Assembly: GCF_000002985.6 (NCBI RefSeq) | Contig: NC_003283.11 | Location: forward strand, 3,658,001 to 3,722,000 | Direction of reading: 5' to 3' | Length of the DNA: 64,000 nt | From: Caenorhabditis elegans | Taxonomy: Eukaryota > Nematoda > Chromadorea > Rhabditida > Rhabditidae | Part shown: positions 22,111 to 32,564 of the stretch, piece by piece | How positions within the stretch are numbered: the first letter of the stretch is position 1 | Layout: the number at the start of each line of letters is the position of its first letter | Translations under genes and position numbers: made by a program | Notes under the pieces: model-generated | Database searches by the model: none | The model's input: only the letters and a program-made list of their open reading frames with translations | What the model was told of the DNA's origin: nothing

Positions 22111-23533
22111 AAACTCCGTTCTGTGTTTATAATTTTCTACCCTTTCTTCTTTTGAAAATTGCAAAATTCCTTCCTTTTGTTGAAGAAAAAGTGAAAAGGT
22201 CCCACGACAAGATTCAATTCATGCCATTTTCTTTGCGTTTTCCTCCAACTTTTCGAATTCCTCAACTACCTACTTTTCATTCATATCTCTAGAGTTCCGT
22301 TGAAAACGAAAAAAAAACACTTGTCTTTGTGCCAGTTGCTCTGAGAATTGTTAAAAGTTTAAAACTATCAGCTTGCAAATGTATGATAAGTGTATGGAAA
22401 GTTTGACAAAGTTTTGAAAAACGTTGGGTAAAAAAGAAATTAGTAGATCAGTAATCGGTAGTTGTAAAGTTCAAATTATCATCTCTGAACTTTTCAACAT
22501 CTCACTCCAATTTTTCTTTGAAATGTGTCAAATTGGAGGTCTGTGGTTTCAAAGGTTCAAAGTGATGGGCTCGATGAGCAACAAATTTTGGCACCTTTTC
22601 AAAGTTTTTCATAGATCACGCAGGTATCACTACGTGACCGTCTACAGTTTTAAAAAAAATTTTAAATTCTCGATATGTTTTAATCCTTGTGGCAAAAACC
22701 AACTTATGGAAAATCGTACCGTTTTCATTTCAATTTTTTGGGGTTTTTCCGGTATGCCGATTTGCTGGAAATTTTCAATTCCGGCTATTCCCCGATCATA
22801 TTTTTCTACTTTTTTCGTAAATTTTTTTATTACACTTTATCAAAAATCGAACATTTTTTTCCATTTTTGTTCAATTTTTTGTTGTTCTGCTCATCATATA
22901 GTAACTAATACATTTCGAAAAAATTCAATTTTTTTAAAACAGAGTTTAAAAATGTTTGAAAATTACCGTTAAATTTTTGAAAAAATATGAAAAATCAGAA
23001 AATTTGTCTCTTAAAAAATTGAAAAAAATCAAAAAAATTTCCACATTTCCACATTTTTACATTTAATTTTTGATTCAGTTTCTTGAGGATATTAATAAAT
23101 TCTAATAGATTTTGAAATTTCAATAATCTATATTACGATCTGAAACAAAAATAATATAATAAAATTTAATTTCAAATTTTTTAATTTATTGTTTTTTGAT
23201 GAAAATTATTTTTTTTTAACTAGAAGCAAAAAGTTCGTTTGAAGAATTAATAAATGTTTGACTCAAGTTTTTAAAATAATGTTTGAATTTTACTAAAAAT
23301 GCTTTTGGCAGCGCTTTTTTACAAATTTTTTTGTTCCAATTTCCTAGCAACCGCGCAAAATTTCAATTTTCTTCTCATTTTCGGAAGATTTCTTACTTTA
23401 GCATTGAAATTTAATTTTCCTTTGAAGTGAAATATGAAGTTTCTGAAATTTTTAGCTGCCGAGATTTTGAGGTCTCAGCTGTTTTTTAACTGTTGAAATT
23501 TCGATTACAAAGTGTTGGAAAAATTTTTTGTAG

Positions 23534-23750
23534 GTACTCTAAACTGGGACGTCATTACTGATTCTTCGGTACAATGCTGGTTCAAAGTACGCAATTTTCT
23601 TAAGATCCAAAACTTTAATGAAAATATAATTTCCAGACAAGTATGATACCTGTATTCTTATTCTGTTACATGTTGGTCTCAAGTGTACTTCTTGTGAATT
23701 TGGTTACCGCACTCTTATCTTTCAAAAATTTTTCAATTAATTCTTTTTAA
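23534..23750 (+). pseudogene. two-exon relic of a TRP-type cation channel (pore to TM6)
   Basis: 23534-23586 reads TLNWDVITDSSVQCWFK. A 50-bp intron with GTACGC donor and TTTCCAG acceptor follows, and 23637-23750 reads SMIPVFLFCYMLVSSVLLV, then NLVTALLS and a stop. The second peptide has the shape of the last transmembrane helix of TRP channels, most like TRPM (LLVNLLIAMF type). No other channel exons were found on either side, so this is an isolated fragment. The intron is still spliceable. Assignment to TRPM rather than another channel family is by pattern only. Confidence 0.5.
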
Positions 23751-24913
23751 AATAATTTGAAAAGGACGACCGAATTAAAACAAAAAAAACTTTTTTAAAT
23801 GGGATTTTTGGGTTTTGCACCGATTTTCCAAATAAATACTTTTGGAAAAAAAAAATTCAAATTTATTCAACTAAACCTAAACCAAAAGTTGTATCACAAA
23901 CAACATTTTTCACCAACTTTTCCTAATTGCCTGACCTCCACCATTTCCTCAGTGAACATTGCCATTAAAAATGCCAATAGTCTGTTGATACCAAATGTGG
24001 TATGTAGTACGTACAACAATGTACATATAATAGTACCAGTTGGAGGCCCCCCTTTGTTTCTCTGAACCTCCACCGAAATGTCCTTGACTTTGGTGTACCT
24101 CTTTTTTTAAAATTTTTTTGGTGGTGTACTCCATTTTAAATTGAATGTCAATAAACTTTTTCTATATAGGTTTGAAGTGTTTGCACAAATTTTACTTGAA
24201 ATTTCGATTTTTCAAAAAAATTTCCTCTAAAAAATTTCCCCGTAAATAATAAAAAATTCAAACCAAATTCGATGATGACACGCGAATTCGTGTGTTTTTG
24301 TTGCCAAAACCCAACCAAGCATAATAGCTAATTGGATTTCGGTCCACTCATTGGATTCTTCATTTTTTTTGGTTTAACTAGTAGTCACTTTTTTTGTGGG
24401 AAAAAAAATTAAGCAACTTTTTTTTGAGACTATAGTCTATAGACTACATATCTAGTTAGAATTTCAAAAGTTTTTCCCGGATAAATCCTCCCAAGCAAGT
24501 ACGCCGTTCAATCATATTTTGATTTAAAAAAAGAGAAAAGCACTGATTTTTGCACTTCAAAACCCTGCATAATTCCTTGTGGGAAAAAGTGACTAAAAAT
24601 TGCAAAAAAGGAAAACTTCCTCAATTTTCCTTGTCGCTATTTTTAGTTGTTTTAATTTCAAAAAATTACCTCACTTGCTTTCTTTCGCCGCTTTCTCCGA
24701 CTTTCGCTGAATTTCGCTAATTTTTTTTTTGAACGTTTCCCCGCTTTTTGCCAATTTTCCCTCAACTTTCGTCAACTTTCTCCAACTTTCTCTAAACTTT
24801 CGTTGACTTTCGCCGACTTTCCCCTCCCAAATAATACAAATTTCCGTTCCAGAACCTTCTCGAATCCAAAAAAACTCCTCCACAAATGAGCTGAACCAAA
24901 CTTCCGACAAAAA

Positions 24914-27900
24914 ATGGGTGTGATTGGACTAACCGCCGTCGAAGTGCTGGCATTTTGTCTAGGCCTAGGCCTACTTTTAGCTATCCTAATTGTGATTTGT
25001 AATTGTGTTTCTACGTGCTGCGAAATGCTCTCACATCGACGGAAAAAGCGAAACGTCGAGAAGTTGCCCGAGGACTATGTGGACGAGATTCACAGGCTTT
25101 TGCATCGCAATCAAAAATCGTGTGATTATGATTGTGTCGTTGTTGAGTCAGGCAGGCAGTCGGCCAGCTTAGAGGTAAAGTTGTGATTTGAGAATTTTCG
25201 AAAAATAAAAATATAAACCTTATCTGCATCAATTTCACGCGTTTTTCAAAAAAAAAATCTGAAAATTCACCCAGAGCACGTGGTGTCAGAGTGTCTCATT
25301 TCGGCTTGATCTACGTTGATCTACAAAAAATGCGGGAGAAGAGACGCAGAGCTCTCAACTGATTTCGCATGGTTAAGAACGTGGCAAAAAATTCCCGCAT
25401 TTTTTGTAGATCAACCCGTAATGCGACAGCCTGGCACTACGTGCCAGAGGACACTTAGGTATATTGTCAATAGCGCGCGTTTGCTACATCACAGTTAATT
25501 TGTCATTTCCAGTACATCTCGGATCCACGTGTCGACTCTACACCGCTTCCACCACTTCCCGAGCCAATAGTGATTCCACGGAAGTCCGCCGAACGAGATC
25601 GGGAGTCGACGAAGAAGAGCTCGCCGAGCAAGAAGGTTCGGATGGAGAGCGAGGTAGGATTTTTGCGTCTAGTTTTACCTCCGAAAAATGCGGGAAAATT
25701 GCACGGGTGTCTTCTACAAGCACATGGTGCCAGGATGTCCCACTATGGTTTGATCTACAAAAAATGCGGGAATTCTTTGCCCAAAAAATGTGACGTCAGC
25801 ACGTGCTTAACCATGCAAAATTGGTTGAGAACTCTGCATCTCTTCTCCCGCATTTTTTGTAGACCAACGTAGATCAAACTACAGTGGGGCACTCTGACAC
25901 CACGTGTACAGGGTATTTTAATTTATTCCTCTACGACTTCAAAGGAATGCTCATTTGAGGGAAATGGTCTCACCACGCACCGCCACCCATTGAGGTGCGT
26001 CACGTAGTGCCAGGATGTCCCATTATGGTTTGATCTACAAAAAATGAGGGAATTTTTTGCCCAAAAAATGTGACGTCAGCACGTTCTTAACCATGAGAAA
26101 TCAGGTGGAAACTCTGCCGCATTTTTTGTTGATCAACGTAGACCAATCCACAGTGGGGCACTCTGACACCACGTGGCGCGTGGCGAGACCATTTTGTATA
26201 AATACGCCCTCCTTTGAAGTCGTAGTGTAAGAAATTAAAACAGACTGTACTGGCGTTCCACTGTAAACTTCGTATAAGTTTCCAGCAATTTTCGGAGATC
26301 AAATGGCTAGGGGCCAACTAAAACCAAATTGCTCCAACAGTCAAACCTTCAGGAAACCATCAACACGAACACAACAAACTCACAATCCACAATAAATGCC
26401 TCTGAAAACGGGGAATACACGGGCGGCGTCCTCGACGGGAAAAGCAAACGAAGAACGTGGGGCCGCTTGAGCAGTTCGCTTTTCGACGCGGTTATGATGC
26501 CTTCCATGGACACCACTACCACAGAAGACACCACTGAGACCGCGTAAGTTGAAGGGGTTTGCGCGTAAAGTCCTGTGTGTTTGACTCCGCCCATGTATTG
26601 ATAAGATAACTTTGTTGTTTGTTAAAAAAAATAGCAGTGATGTCAGAAATTCCAAAAAAAGTAGATAATTGAGATTCATTTGATGAATTCTTAGAATTGA
26701 GACATGACATAATAATAATAATAATATTAAAAATTCACGCTAGCGTGCTTCGGAACAATGCAAAAAACGATTTGAAAAAAAAACACACACAAAAATAGCA
26801 GGAAAAAAATCCAAAATTCACGGAGAAATCCGCATCGGGCGGAGAATTCGGTTCTGGTTGACACGTCCCTCGGTCATGTCGTCGTAATCTTTGGGGAACG
26901 GTGAATGCAGGTGCCACCAGTCGGGTAGACTGCTGGAATTATGGAAATTGCGCGTCAAATCGGGTGTATTGTGGGGAGAGGGTGGTGAGGTTCACCGACA
27001 TGCAGGGTGGCACGTGGTCACGGCCCGAAAAGTGGTACCTGTCACGGCCCGAGAAGTGGTACCTGTACGCAATTTGTCTACCGTATACCTGGACGTTTGG
27101 GCGCTTGTATCTCAAAAACGGTTGGTCCAGTTTTTTTGTGATGCATATAAAAAATGTCCGAAATTAAAATCTAAATTTTTTGGACCAAAGCTTTTTTCGT
27201 TATCACGCGCCCGAACCTGGTCTACACTCAAATTATCAGTAGAGCACATTTGCATGGATGTACCACTTGCCGGGCCGTGCCTGCACGCAATTTGTCTACC
27301 GTATACCTGGACGTTTGGGCGCGTTATTCTCAAAAATATGCATATAAAAAATGTTCGAAAATGAATTCTAAATTTTTTGGACCAAAGCTTTTCTCCTTAA
27401 ATCGCGCCCAAACCTGGCTAAAGTCAATTATCAGTAGAGCGCGTTTACACTGATGTACCCTTTGCCAGGCCGTGGTAATGTCAAAGTGTCTTATTTCGGT
27501 TTGATCTACGTAGATCTACAAAAAATGCGGGAGAAGAGACGCGCAGTTCTCCGCTCATTTCGCATGGTTAAGAAAATGCTGACGGCACATTTTTTGGGCC
27601 AATAAAACCCGCATTTTTTGTAGATCAAACCGTAATGGGACAGCCTGGCTTACCTTTCAACTGTCAAGAAGAAAATAGAAAGTAAAATTGTGAAAACGAA
27701 TAGCGTCGATGTTTTCATGTTTGAGACTTTGGGGCGGATTCGCGCCTTTTTATAAGAAATTCTGATCAGTTAACCACGGAAATTTGGGGGAAAAATATGG
27801 CGGGGAGGACAAACGAGGCTAAATAATGTTGAAAACATTTCGTTTTTTTTCTGCAAAATGTCTCGTTTACCGTCTACGCCTCGTGTTTTTCAACGGTCCC

Positions 27901-28251
27901 TCATTTGTCACCTGCCGGGAGGCGGGCGAGAACTGATAGCAGACAGTGTGTGGGATCAGGAGACGCAGAGAAAGTCAGCCGGTCACGATGGGACAACAAC
28001 TGACGCCGGGGTTCTCGTTATGAGCTGAGTCATAGGCTTTAAAATTTCAGGAAAAAAGGTTTTAAGAGCAAGTAGGCTGGAACTTTGGTCGTGTGATCCG
28101 AAGCAAAATGGGTAACCACTAGGCTATGCAGACCTATCGTGTAAATGTGCAAAAGCCATATACGAATCTTTAAAATTGAAAAATATATCTTTTCAGAAAC
28201 TCGTCCATCGACAATCTCCGAATTGGTATGAAAATCGAGACGACTGTGTGA
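24914..28251 (+). CDS. single-pass membrane protein with Cys-rich juxtamembrane segment, about 215 aa, unknown
   Basis: Exons 24914-25174, 25513-25653, 26353-26543 and 28197-28251, phases 0, 0, 2. Residues about 8-32 are one membrane helix (LAFCLGLGLLLAILIVICNC), then STCCEMLSHRRKKR, likely palmitoylated cysteines beside a basic stop-transfer. The rest is a hydrophilic tail with PLPPLPEP, a Ser/Lys-rich stretch and a Thr-rich stretch. The last exon reads through to a TGA at 28249, with tandem AATAAA at 28450. Exon 3 could instead start at 26341 (+4 residues). Alternatively the last exon may use its GTATGA donor at 28226 and splice in phase to 29112-29176. A tiny upstream ATG-AGC-TGA lies about 30 bp before the start. 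Family not recognised. Confidence 0.6.
25277..25445. repeat. CACGTG palindromic element, copy 2
   Basis: Sits wholly in intron 1 of the single-pass membrane gene. The inner TGACGTCA is lost (AAGAACGTGGCAAAA), so the inverted halves are slightly shortened. Confidence 0.8.
25721..25906. repeat. CACGTG palindromic element, copy 3
   Basis: Inverted relative to copy 2. The left end is mutated to CACATGG and the right end is intact CCACGTG. It contains TGACGTCAGCACGTGC. In intron 2 of the membrane-protein gene. Confidence 0.8.
25916..26245. mobile_element. nested palindrome: CACGTG element (copy 4, 26001-26175) inside another foldback
   Basis: Outer arms: CTACGACTTCAAAGGAATGC and GGTCTCACCACGC on the left; GCGTGGCGAGACC and CTCCTTTGAAGTCGTAG on the right. 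The CACGTG element occupies the exact centre of the outer palindrome, giving a palindrome within a palindrome. Confidence 0.75.
26750..26985. other. intronic stretch with no recognisable feature
   Basis: Part of the long intron 3 of the membrane-protein gene. A GC-richer patch near 26820-26980 has no open frame with splice signals. Confidence 0.3.
27030..27475. repeat. two tandem copies of a 218-bp unit
   Basis: CGCAATTTGTCTACCGTATA occurs at 27068 and again at 27286, followed in both by CCTGGACGTTTGGGCGC, TTTTTTGGACCAAAGCTTTT and ATTATCAGTAGAGC. The block is preceded by repeated GTCACGGCCCGA-GAAGTGG words. Within intron 3 of the membrane-protein gene. Confidence 0.75.
27471..27652. repeat. 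CACGTG palindromic element, copy 5
   Basis: Both CACGTG ends are eroded. The inner arms GATCTACAAAAAATGCGGGA and CCCGCATTTTTTGTAGATCA are intact. The central site reads TGACGGCA. Confidence 0.75.
28080..28145 (-). other. possible tRNA-derived relic
   Basis: The minus strand reads GCATAGCCTAGTGGTTACCC, a good match to a Pol III A box (TAGCNNAGYGG). The region where a B box should lie is degenerate. Too weak to call a tRNA. Confidence 0.2.
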
Positions 28252-28449
28252 ACTGTACCTATTATTTTTTGAAATTGCCCATATGCCTCCTCTCTATCCA
28301 TATTTGTGTACCTAAATGTTCTCTTGATTTTGATTTTGTTTTTTGTTTCTCTCCTTCACCCACCCACCTCACGAGTTGATCTCACTTATCTTTGCTTTGT
28401 GTATTTTTTTTTCTAATTAATAATTTTCTTCTGGAATAATAACTATTCG

Positions 28450-28460
28450 AATAAAATAAA
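28450..28460 (+). terminator. tandem poly(A) signals of the single-pass membrane protein gene
   Basis: Two overlapping AATAAA words about 200 bases after the TGA at 28249. Confidence 0.65.
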
Positions 28461-29615
28461 ATGAAACAACTTAGGCTACGGTGCGCAATTCCCAGATGCG
28501 CCAACGACGCAAACACCAGATCACACGGGAAAATGCACAGAAATCCGGGATTTGATTTTTATGTTTTTAAAATTTTTTTTTGTTTTCTCGTTTTTTTCGC
28601 AGATTTTCGCGCATTTTCAGGGTTATTTGCACGAGAAAATCTGAATTTTAATTTATTTTCATTAAATTTCAGTCAAAAATTGCTTTTAATCGCTAGAAAT
28701 TCAATTAAGCAGCCAGTTTTGAGCGATTTCAGAATTTTTAGCAGTTTTTTCCAGGTTATAAGGTCCAATAAATGATTAATAATCACAAACCATGCCGATT
28801 TCTGTCATTGTTTTGTTGTTTGGCATTCAACCTTGCGATAAGCGCGTGATAATTGCGAATAGTTCAAATTTATTATTAAAATCGGGAATTTCATAGATTT
28901 TCGGTAAAAATAACACGATTTTTACCTCAAAATCGACAAATTTCCGTCGCTTTTCACCTCACGATCACCTTGAGAAAAGAACTGTATCTCGCCCCGTCAC
29001 TCGGGTGACAGGAATAATGAATGAGTTTTTTTCTCGTGACTCCTCACCACCTTCCGACTGTTTAACCGTCAAAATTCACCTTCCAATAGAACAAAAAAAT
29101 TGGCATTTCAGATCTCACCGTCGCCGTCGAAGTGCCGCCCGTGAAATTCGTCGAAAAAACGCGAAAAATCGGGTAGGATTTTGGACTTTTTGGACCAAAT
29201 TTTGCCCCAAAAAAATCTCATTTTTTGTGCTCTCCGAGTCTTGCCGTTGCCTAGGTGATATTTGATATTCTGCTCTCGTTTGGTGCCATTTCCTGCTCAC
29301 TTCTTCCGCCTTATAAGAAGCTTTTTTCCATTTTCTGATAGTTTTTAGATTTTCGCTGCGAGACCAGTAAAAGAGCAATTTTTCAACAAAAAAAAATGAT
29401 GAAAATCCCATTGGGGTGTCGGTGGTTTTTCGATTTTTCCTAACAAAAGCCGAAAAACTAAAATTTTTCGTTTTTCCGATAAATTTTCAGAACTTATTTT
29501 CAATTTTCCCTGAAAAAAGCCAAAAACTGTTTTAAAAAAATCTGAGTTTAGTATTTTTTTTTGTTCCTCCCTTTTCATTCAAAATGACCCCAAAATACCG
29601 AAAATTCATATCGAA

Positions 29616-29776
29616 CACGTGGTGTCAGGTGGCCCCATAAAGGTTTGATCTACAAAAAATGCGGGAATTTTTTAGCCGCAAAAAAGTGACGTCAGCACGT
29701 TCTTAAGCATGCGAAATCAGTCTAAATTCCCGCATTTTTTGTAGATCAAACCTTTATGGGACAACCTGACACCACA
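29616..29776. repeat. CACGTG palindromic element, copy 6
   Basis: Compact copy: left CACGTGGTGTCAGGT, right ACCTGACACCAC, with a shortened central part retaining GTGACGTCAGCACG. The two arms pair almost without mismatch. Confidence 0.85.
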
Positions 29777-30174
29777 AGAGATTTTTTTTTCGTCAAATTA
29801 AACCGTTCAAAAAAAGTGCGAAAAAAATTTTTAAAAAAGTATCGCGCCTTGATATTTGGTAAACATTTGTGCAGAAGCCGAGAAAAAGTTTAATCCAATT
29901 TTTTTTCTGTTTGCCAAGCACTTTTGCTTACTCTCCAGGTGTCGCCGGCTTTTTTCTATACCGTAGTAGTTCGTTACACCTTGGATTTTTTCTATTTGAA
30001 CCTATCTGGGTCTTACCACGTTCTATATTAGTTTTTAATTTTAGGAACTTGCCACGTCGGAATAAGTTTATTCGAAAATCGCTTGTTTCGAAAATTTGTG
30101 TATTGTTCGAAAAAAAAGTTTGATGCAAAAAATACGTTGAAAGTCGGGATTTTTTTTTAATTTCAAGCAGCGGC

Positions 30175-30352
30175 ACACGTGGTGCCAGGTTGTCTAATTA
30201 CAGTTTGATCTACAAAAAATGCGGCATTTTTTGCCTAAAAACGTGACGTCATCACGTTCTTAACCATGCGAAATCAATTGAGAAGTCTGTGTCTCTTCTG
30301 CCGCATTTTTTGTGCCGCATTTTAGAACTCTTCTGCCGCATTTTTGTAGATC
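30175..30352. repeat. CACGTG palindromic element, copy 7, rearranged right half
   Basis: The left end CACGTGGTGCCAGG is intact. The right half contains a duplicated GCCGCATTTTT word and then runs straight into a GCCGG-rich repeat without its terminal CACGTG. Confidence 0.75.
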
Positions 30353-30354
30353 AG

Positions 30355-30790
30355 AAAAAAAATATCCGGAAATTCCGGCAATTGCTGGTTTTCAAAATAT
30401 CCGGCAATTCCGGCAGTTTCGGCAATTGCCGGTTTAATTTCAACAGCAGCTACTGTTTCTTCGTCTTTCCTCGGCAATAATTCTTCCGAATTTGATGCTT
30501 TTACGGTCAAAACACTATGTATTTCACATAGATTTCCAAACAAAACCGGCAATTATGACAATTCCGGCAATTACGGCTATTGCCGGTTTTCAAAATATCC
30601 GGCAATTTCGGCAATTCCGGCAATTCCAGCAATTGCCGGTTTTCAAATATCCGGCAATTTCGGCAATTGCCGGTTTAATTTCAACAACAGCTACTGTTTC
30701 TTCGTCTTTCCTTGGCAATAATTCTTCCGTATTCGCGGTTTTTTTCCGGTGAAGACCCTATGTATTTCACATAGATTTCCACACATAACT
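30355..30790. repeat. tandemly duplicated GCCGG-rich block, period about 246 bp
   Basis: Each copy holds CCGGTTTAATTTCAACA, CAGCTACTGTTTCTTCGTCT and TATGTATTTCACATAGATTT; the first is at 30430-30540 and the second at 30670-30782. Confidence 0.75.
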
Positions 30791-31424
30791 GTCTCCTATG
30801 TTCTGTATGTCAGCGACATCTAGTGATATTTGTTTCTCACACAGAGCGCCACGGCTTTTGCAGAAGACGAGCCGTCGACGACAGATGTGTGTGTTCGTTT
30901 TCTTTTGTCTCTGGACCCTCTCACTTGCTGCGTCTCTCCGGCCCCTCGGTTTTACTGCTTGCTATGCACTCGCGCATTCGTGTGTGTGTTGATTTGTGCA
31001 TCTGCTCTTTTTCTCTTTTTTTTCGACCTCCATCCTCCGCGTGATATTTCTGCAAAAGTTTGACCTCGAGTAGGCGGAAATAAGAATTTCGATGAAAAAT
31101 TGGACTTTGTCTTCAATTTTAGAGTGTTATAGTGCAGCTGAAAGAGAGGGGGCTAATGGAAATTTGTTGTTGAAAAGTGAGTAGGATTTTCAAACTTCCC
31201 AGACAGGAATTGTTAGGGAAGGAAATTGGTTTTTTTTTGGTTCAAAAAATTTCAAATATTTTGAGCAAGATCGCCGTTTTTTCGCCGGAAACTATTTAGC
31301 TCTTTTTTGAATAAAGTTCATTATATTTCCGAAATCATTAAATATTACCCACAATTTTAGGCCAATTCCTGTATATTAGTGGGACTTATTTTGGTAAAAT
31401 TCACTGAAATTTGCCCAAAACGGC

Positions 31425-32000
31425 CAACCGATTTTTCCGGCAAATAGACAAATTGCCGGAATTTTTTAATACAGCAATTTGCCAATTTGTCGGAAGTTTG
31501 CAATTCCGGCAATTGGCCGATTTGTCGGAATTTTCAAATTCTGGCAATAGGCCGATTTGCCGGGTTTTTTTTAAATTCCGGCAATAGGCCAATTGCCGGA
31601 ATTAAAAAATTCCGTTAAACCGGCATATTGCCGGAAATAAAAAAATTCCGGCAAATCGGCCTATTGCCGGAATTTAAAAAAATCCGGCAAATCGGCCTAT
31701 TGCCAGAATTTAAAAATTCCGGCAAATTGGCCAATTGCCGGAATTGAAAAGTTCAGGCAAATTCGTGATTTGCCGAATTTTCCAAAAAACCGGCAATTGC
31801 CAAAATTTTCGGCAGAATGTGGTTTTGCACATTTTTTAAAATTTCAGTACTTCATTTTTAATCGGCAAAATGGTACACATCCTAAGAAACGGGAAAAAAT
31901 TTCAAAAAACGCACAGTTTTATGTGTTTCCGCCTTATTAAAATTCTCTCTGAAAACTTCCGGCATATCGGCAACTTGCCGATTTGCCGAAAAATAAATTT
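31425..32000. repeat. GCCGG-rich dispersed repeat, longest copy
   Basis: About twenty GCAATTTGCCGG or CCGGCAAATCGGCC words, first in one orientation and then the other. The internal block holds GGTACACATCCTAAGAA, matching the centre of the 2890 copy. Confidence 0.8.
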
Positions 32001-32564
32001 GCCAAACAGCAGCTGCTTCAAGTTAGCGAAATTACAAAGTTTAGCAACAAACAAATTTCTTTTCGAAGTTTTTCCCGTAAAATCCAATCGTTCCAGTTTT
32101 AGTAAATTTCAGTAAAATAACCACAAATTATACTCCTTCGCTAATACTGGAAAAAATGTACTAGAGTTGGCCTAAAATTGGCATTTTTAATGTCATAAAT
32201 GGGCGAGAGTTTCGTTTTCTTCGATTCCAAAATTTCAAGTTTCCTTGATGAGCTCACCGAGCCCCTACCTAACTCATAAACCGCGAGCCAGGTGTGTCCG
32301 AAAATCTGTCAGTTGCCACGAGCTGCTCGTCATAGTTTTTGAGGAGTTGTTTCACACACGAGATTTCTTCTTTTCTGCTGTTTCGGACAAGCTTTTTCAT
32401 CAATTTTTCTGCCGCTTCTTCACACGGAAATTCCATCCGAATCGGAGGGGGCGTGACACGAGACGGTTTGACCGCAAGAAAGTGTGTAATAATTTTTCCT
32501 CACACAATTCCATTCCGCGTCCTCTGGTTAGCTTGCTCGTTCCTTCAATCGTCGTCATTCAGTT

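Larger units (their letters stand above)
18690..23500. other. gene-poor 4.8-kb spacer
   Basis: AT-rich DNA with homopolymer runs, GGCAGGCA words near 20260 and 20550, and repeat elements described separately. Open frames such as 22424-22972 are long but have poor codon bias and no splice signals or family motifs, so I do not call genes here. Confidence 0.45.

Noticed and set aside
22424..22972. A 182-codon plus-strand frame in the 18.7-24.9 kb spacer
   Set aside because: Phe/Ile/Lys-rich translation of AT-rich DNA that passes through a GCCGG word; no motif, acceptor or poly(A) signal.
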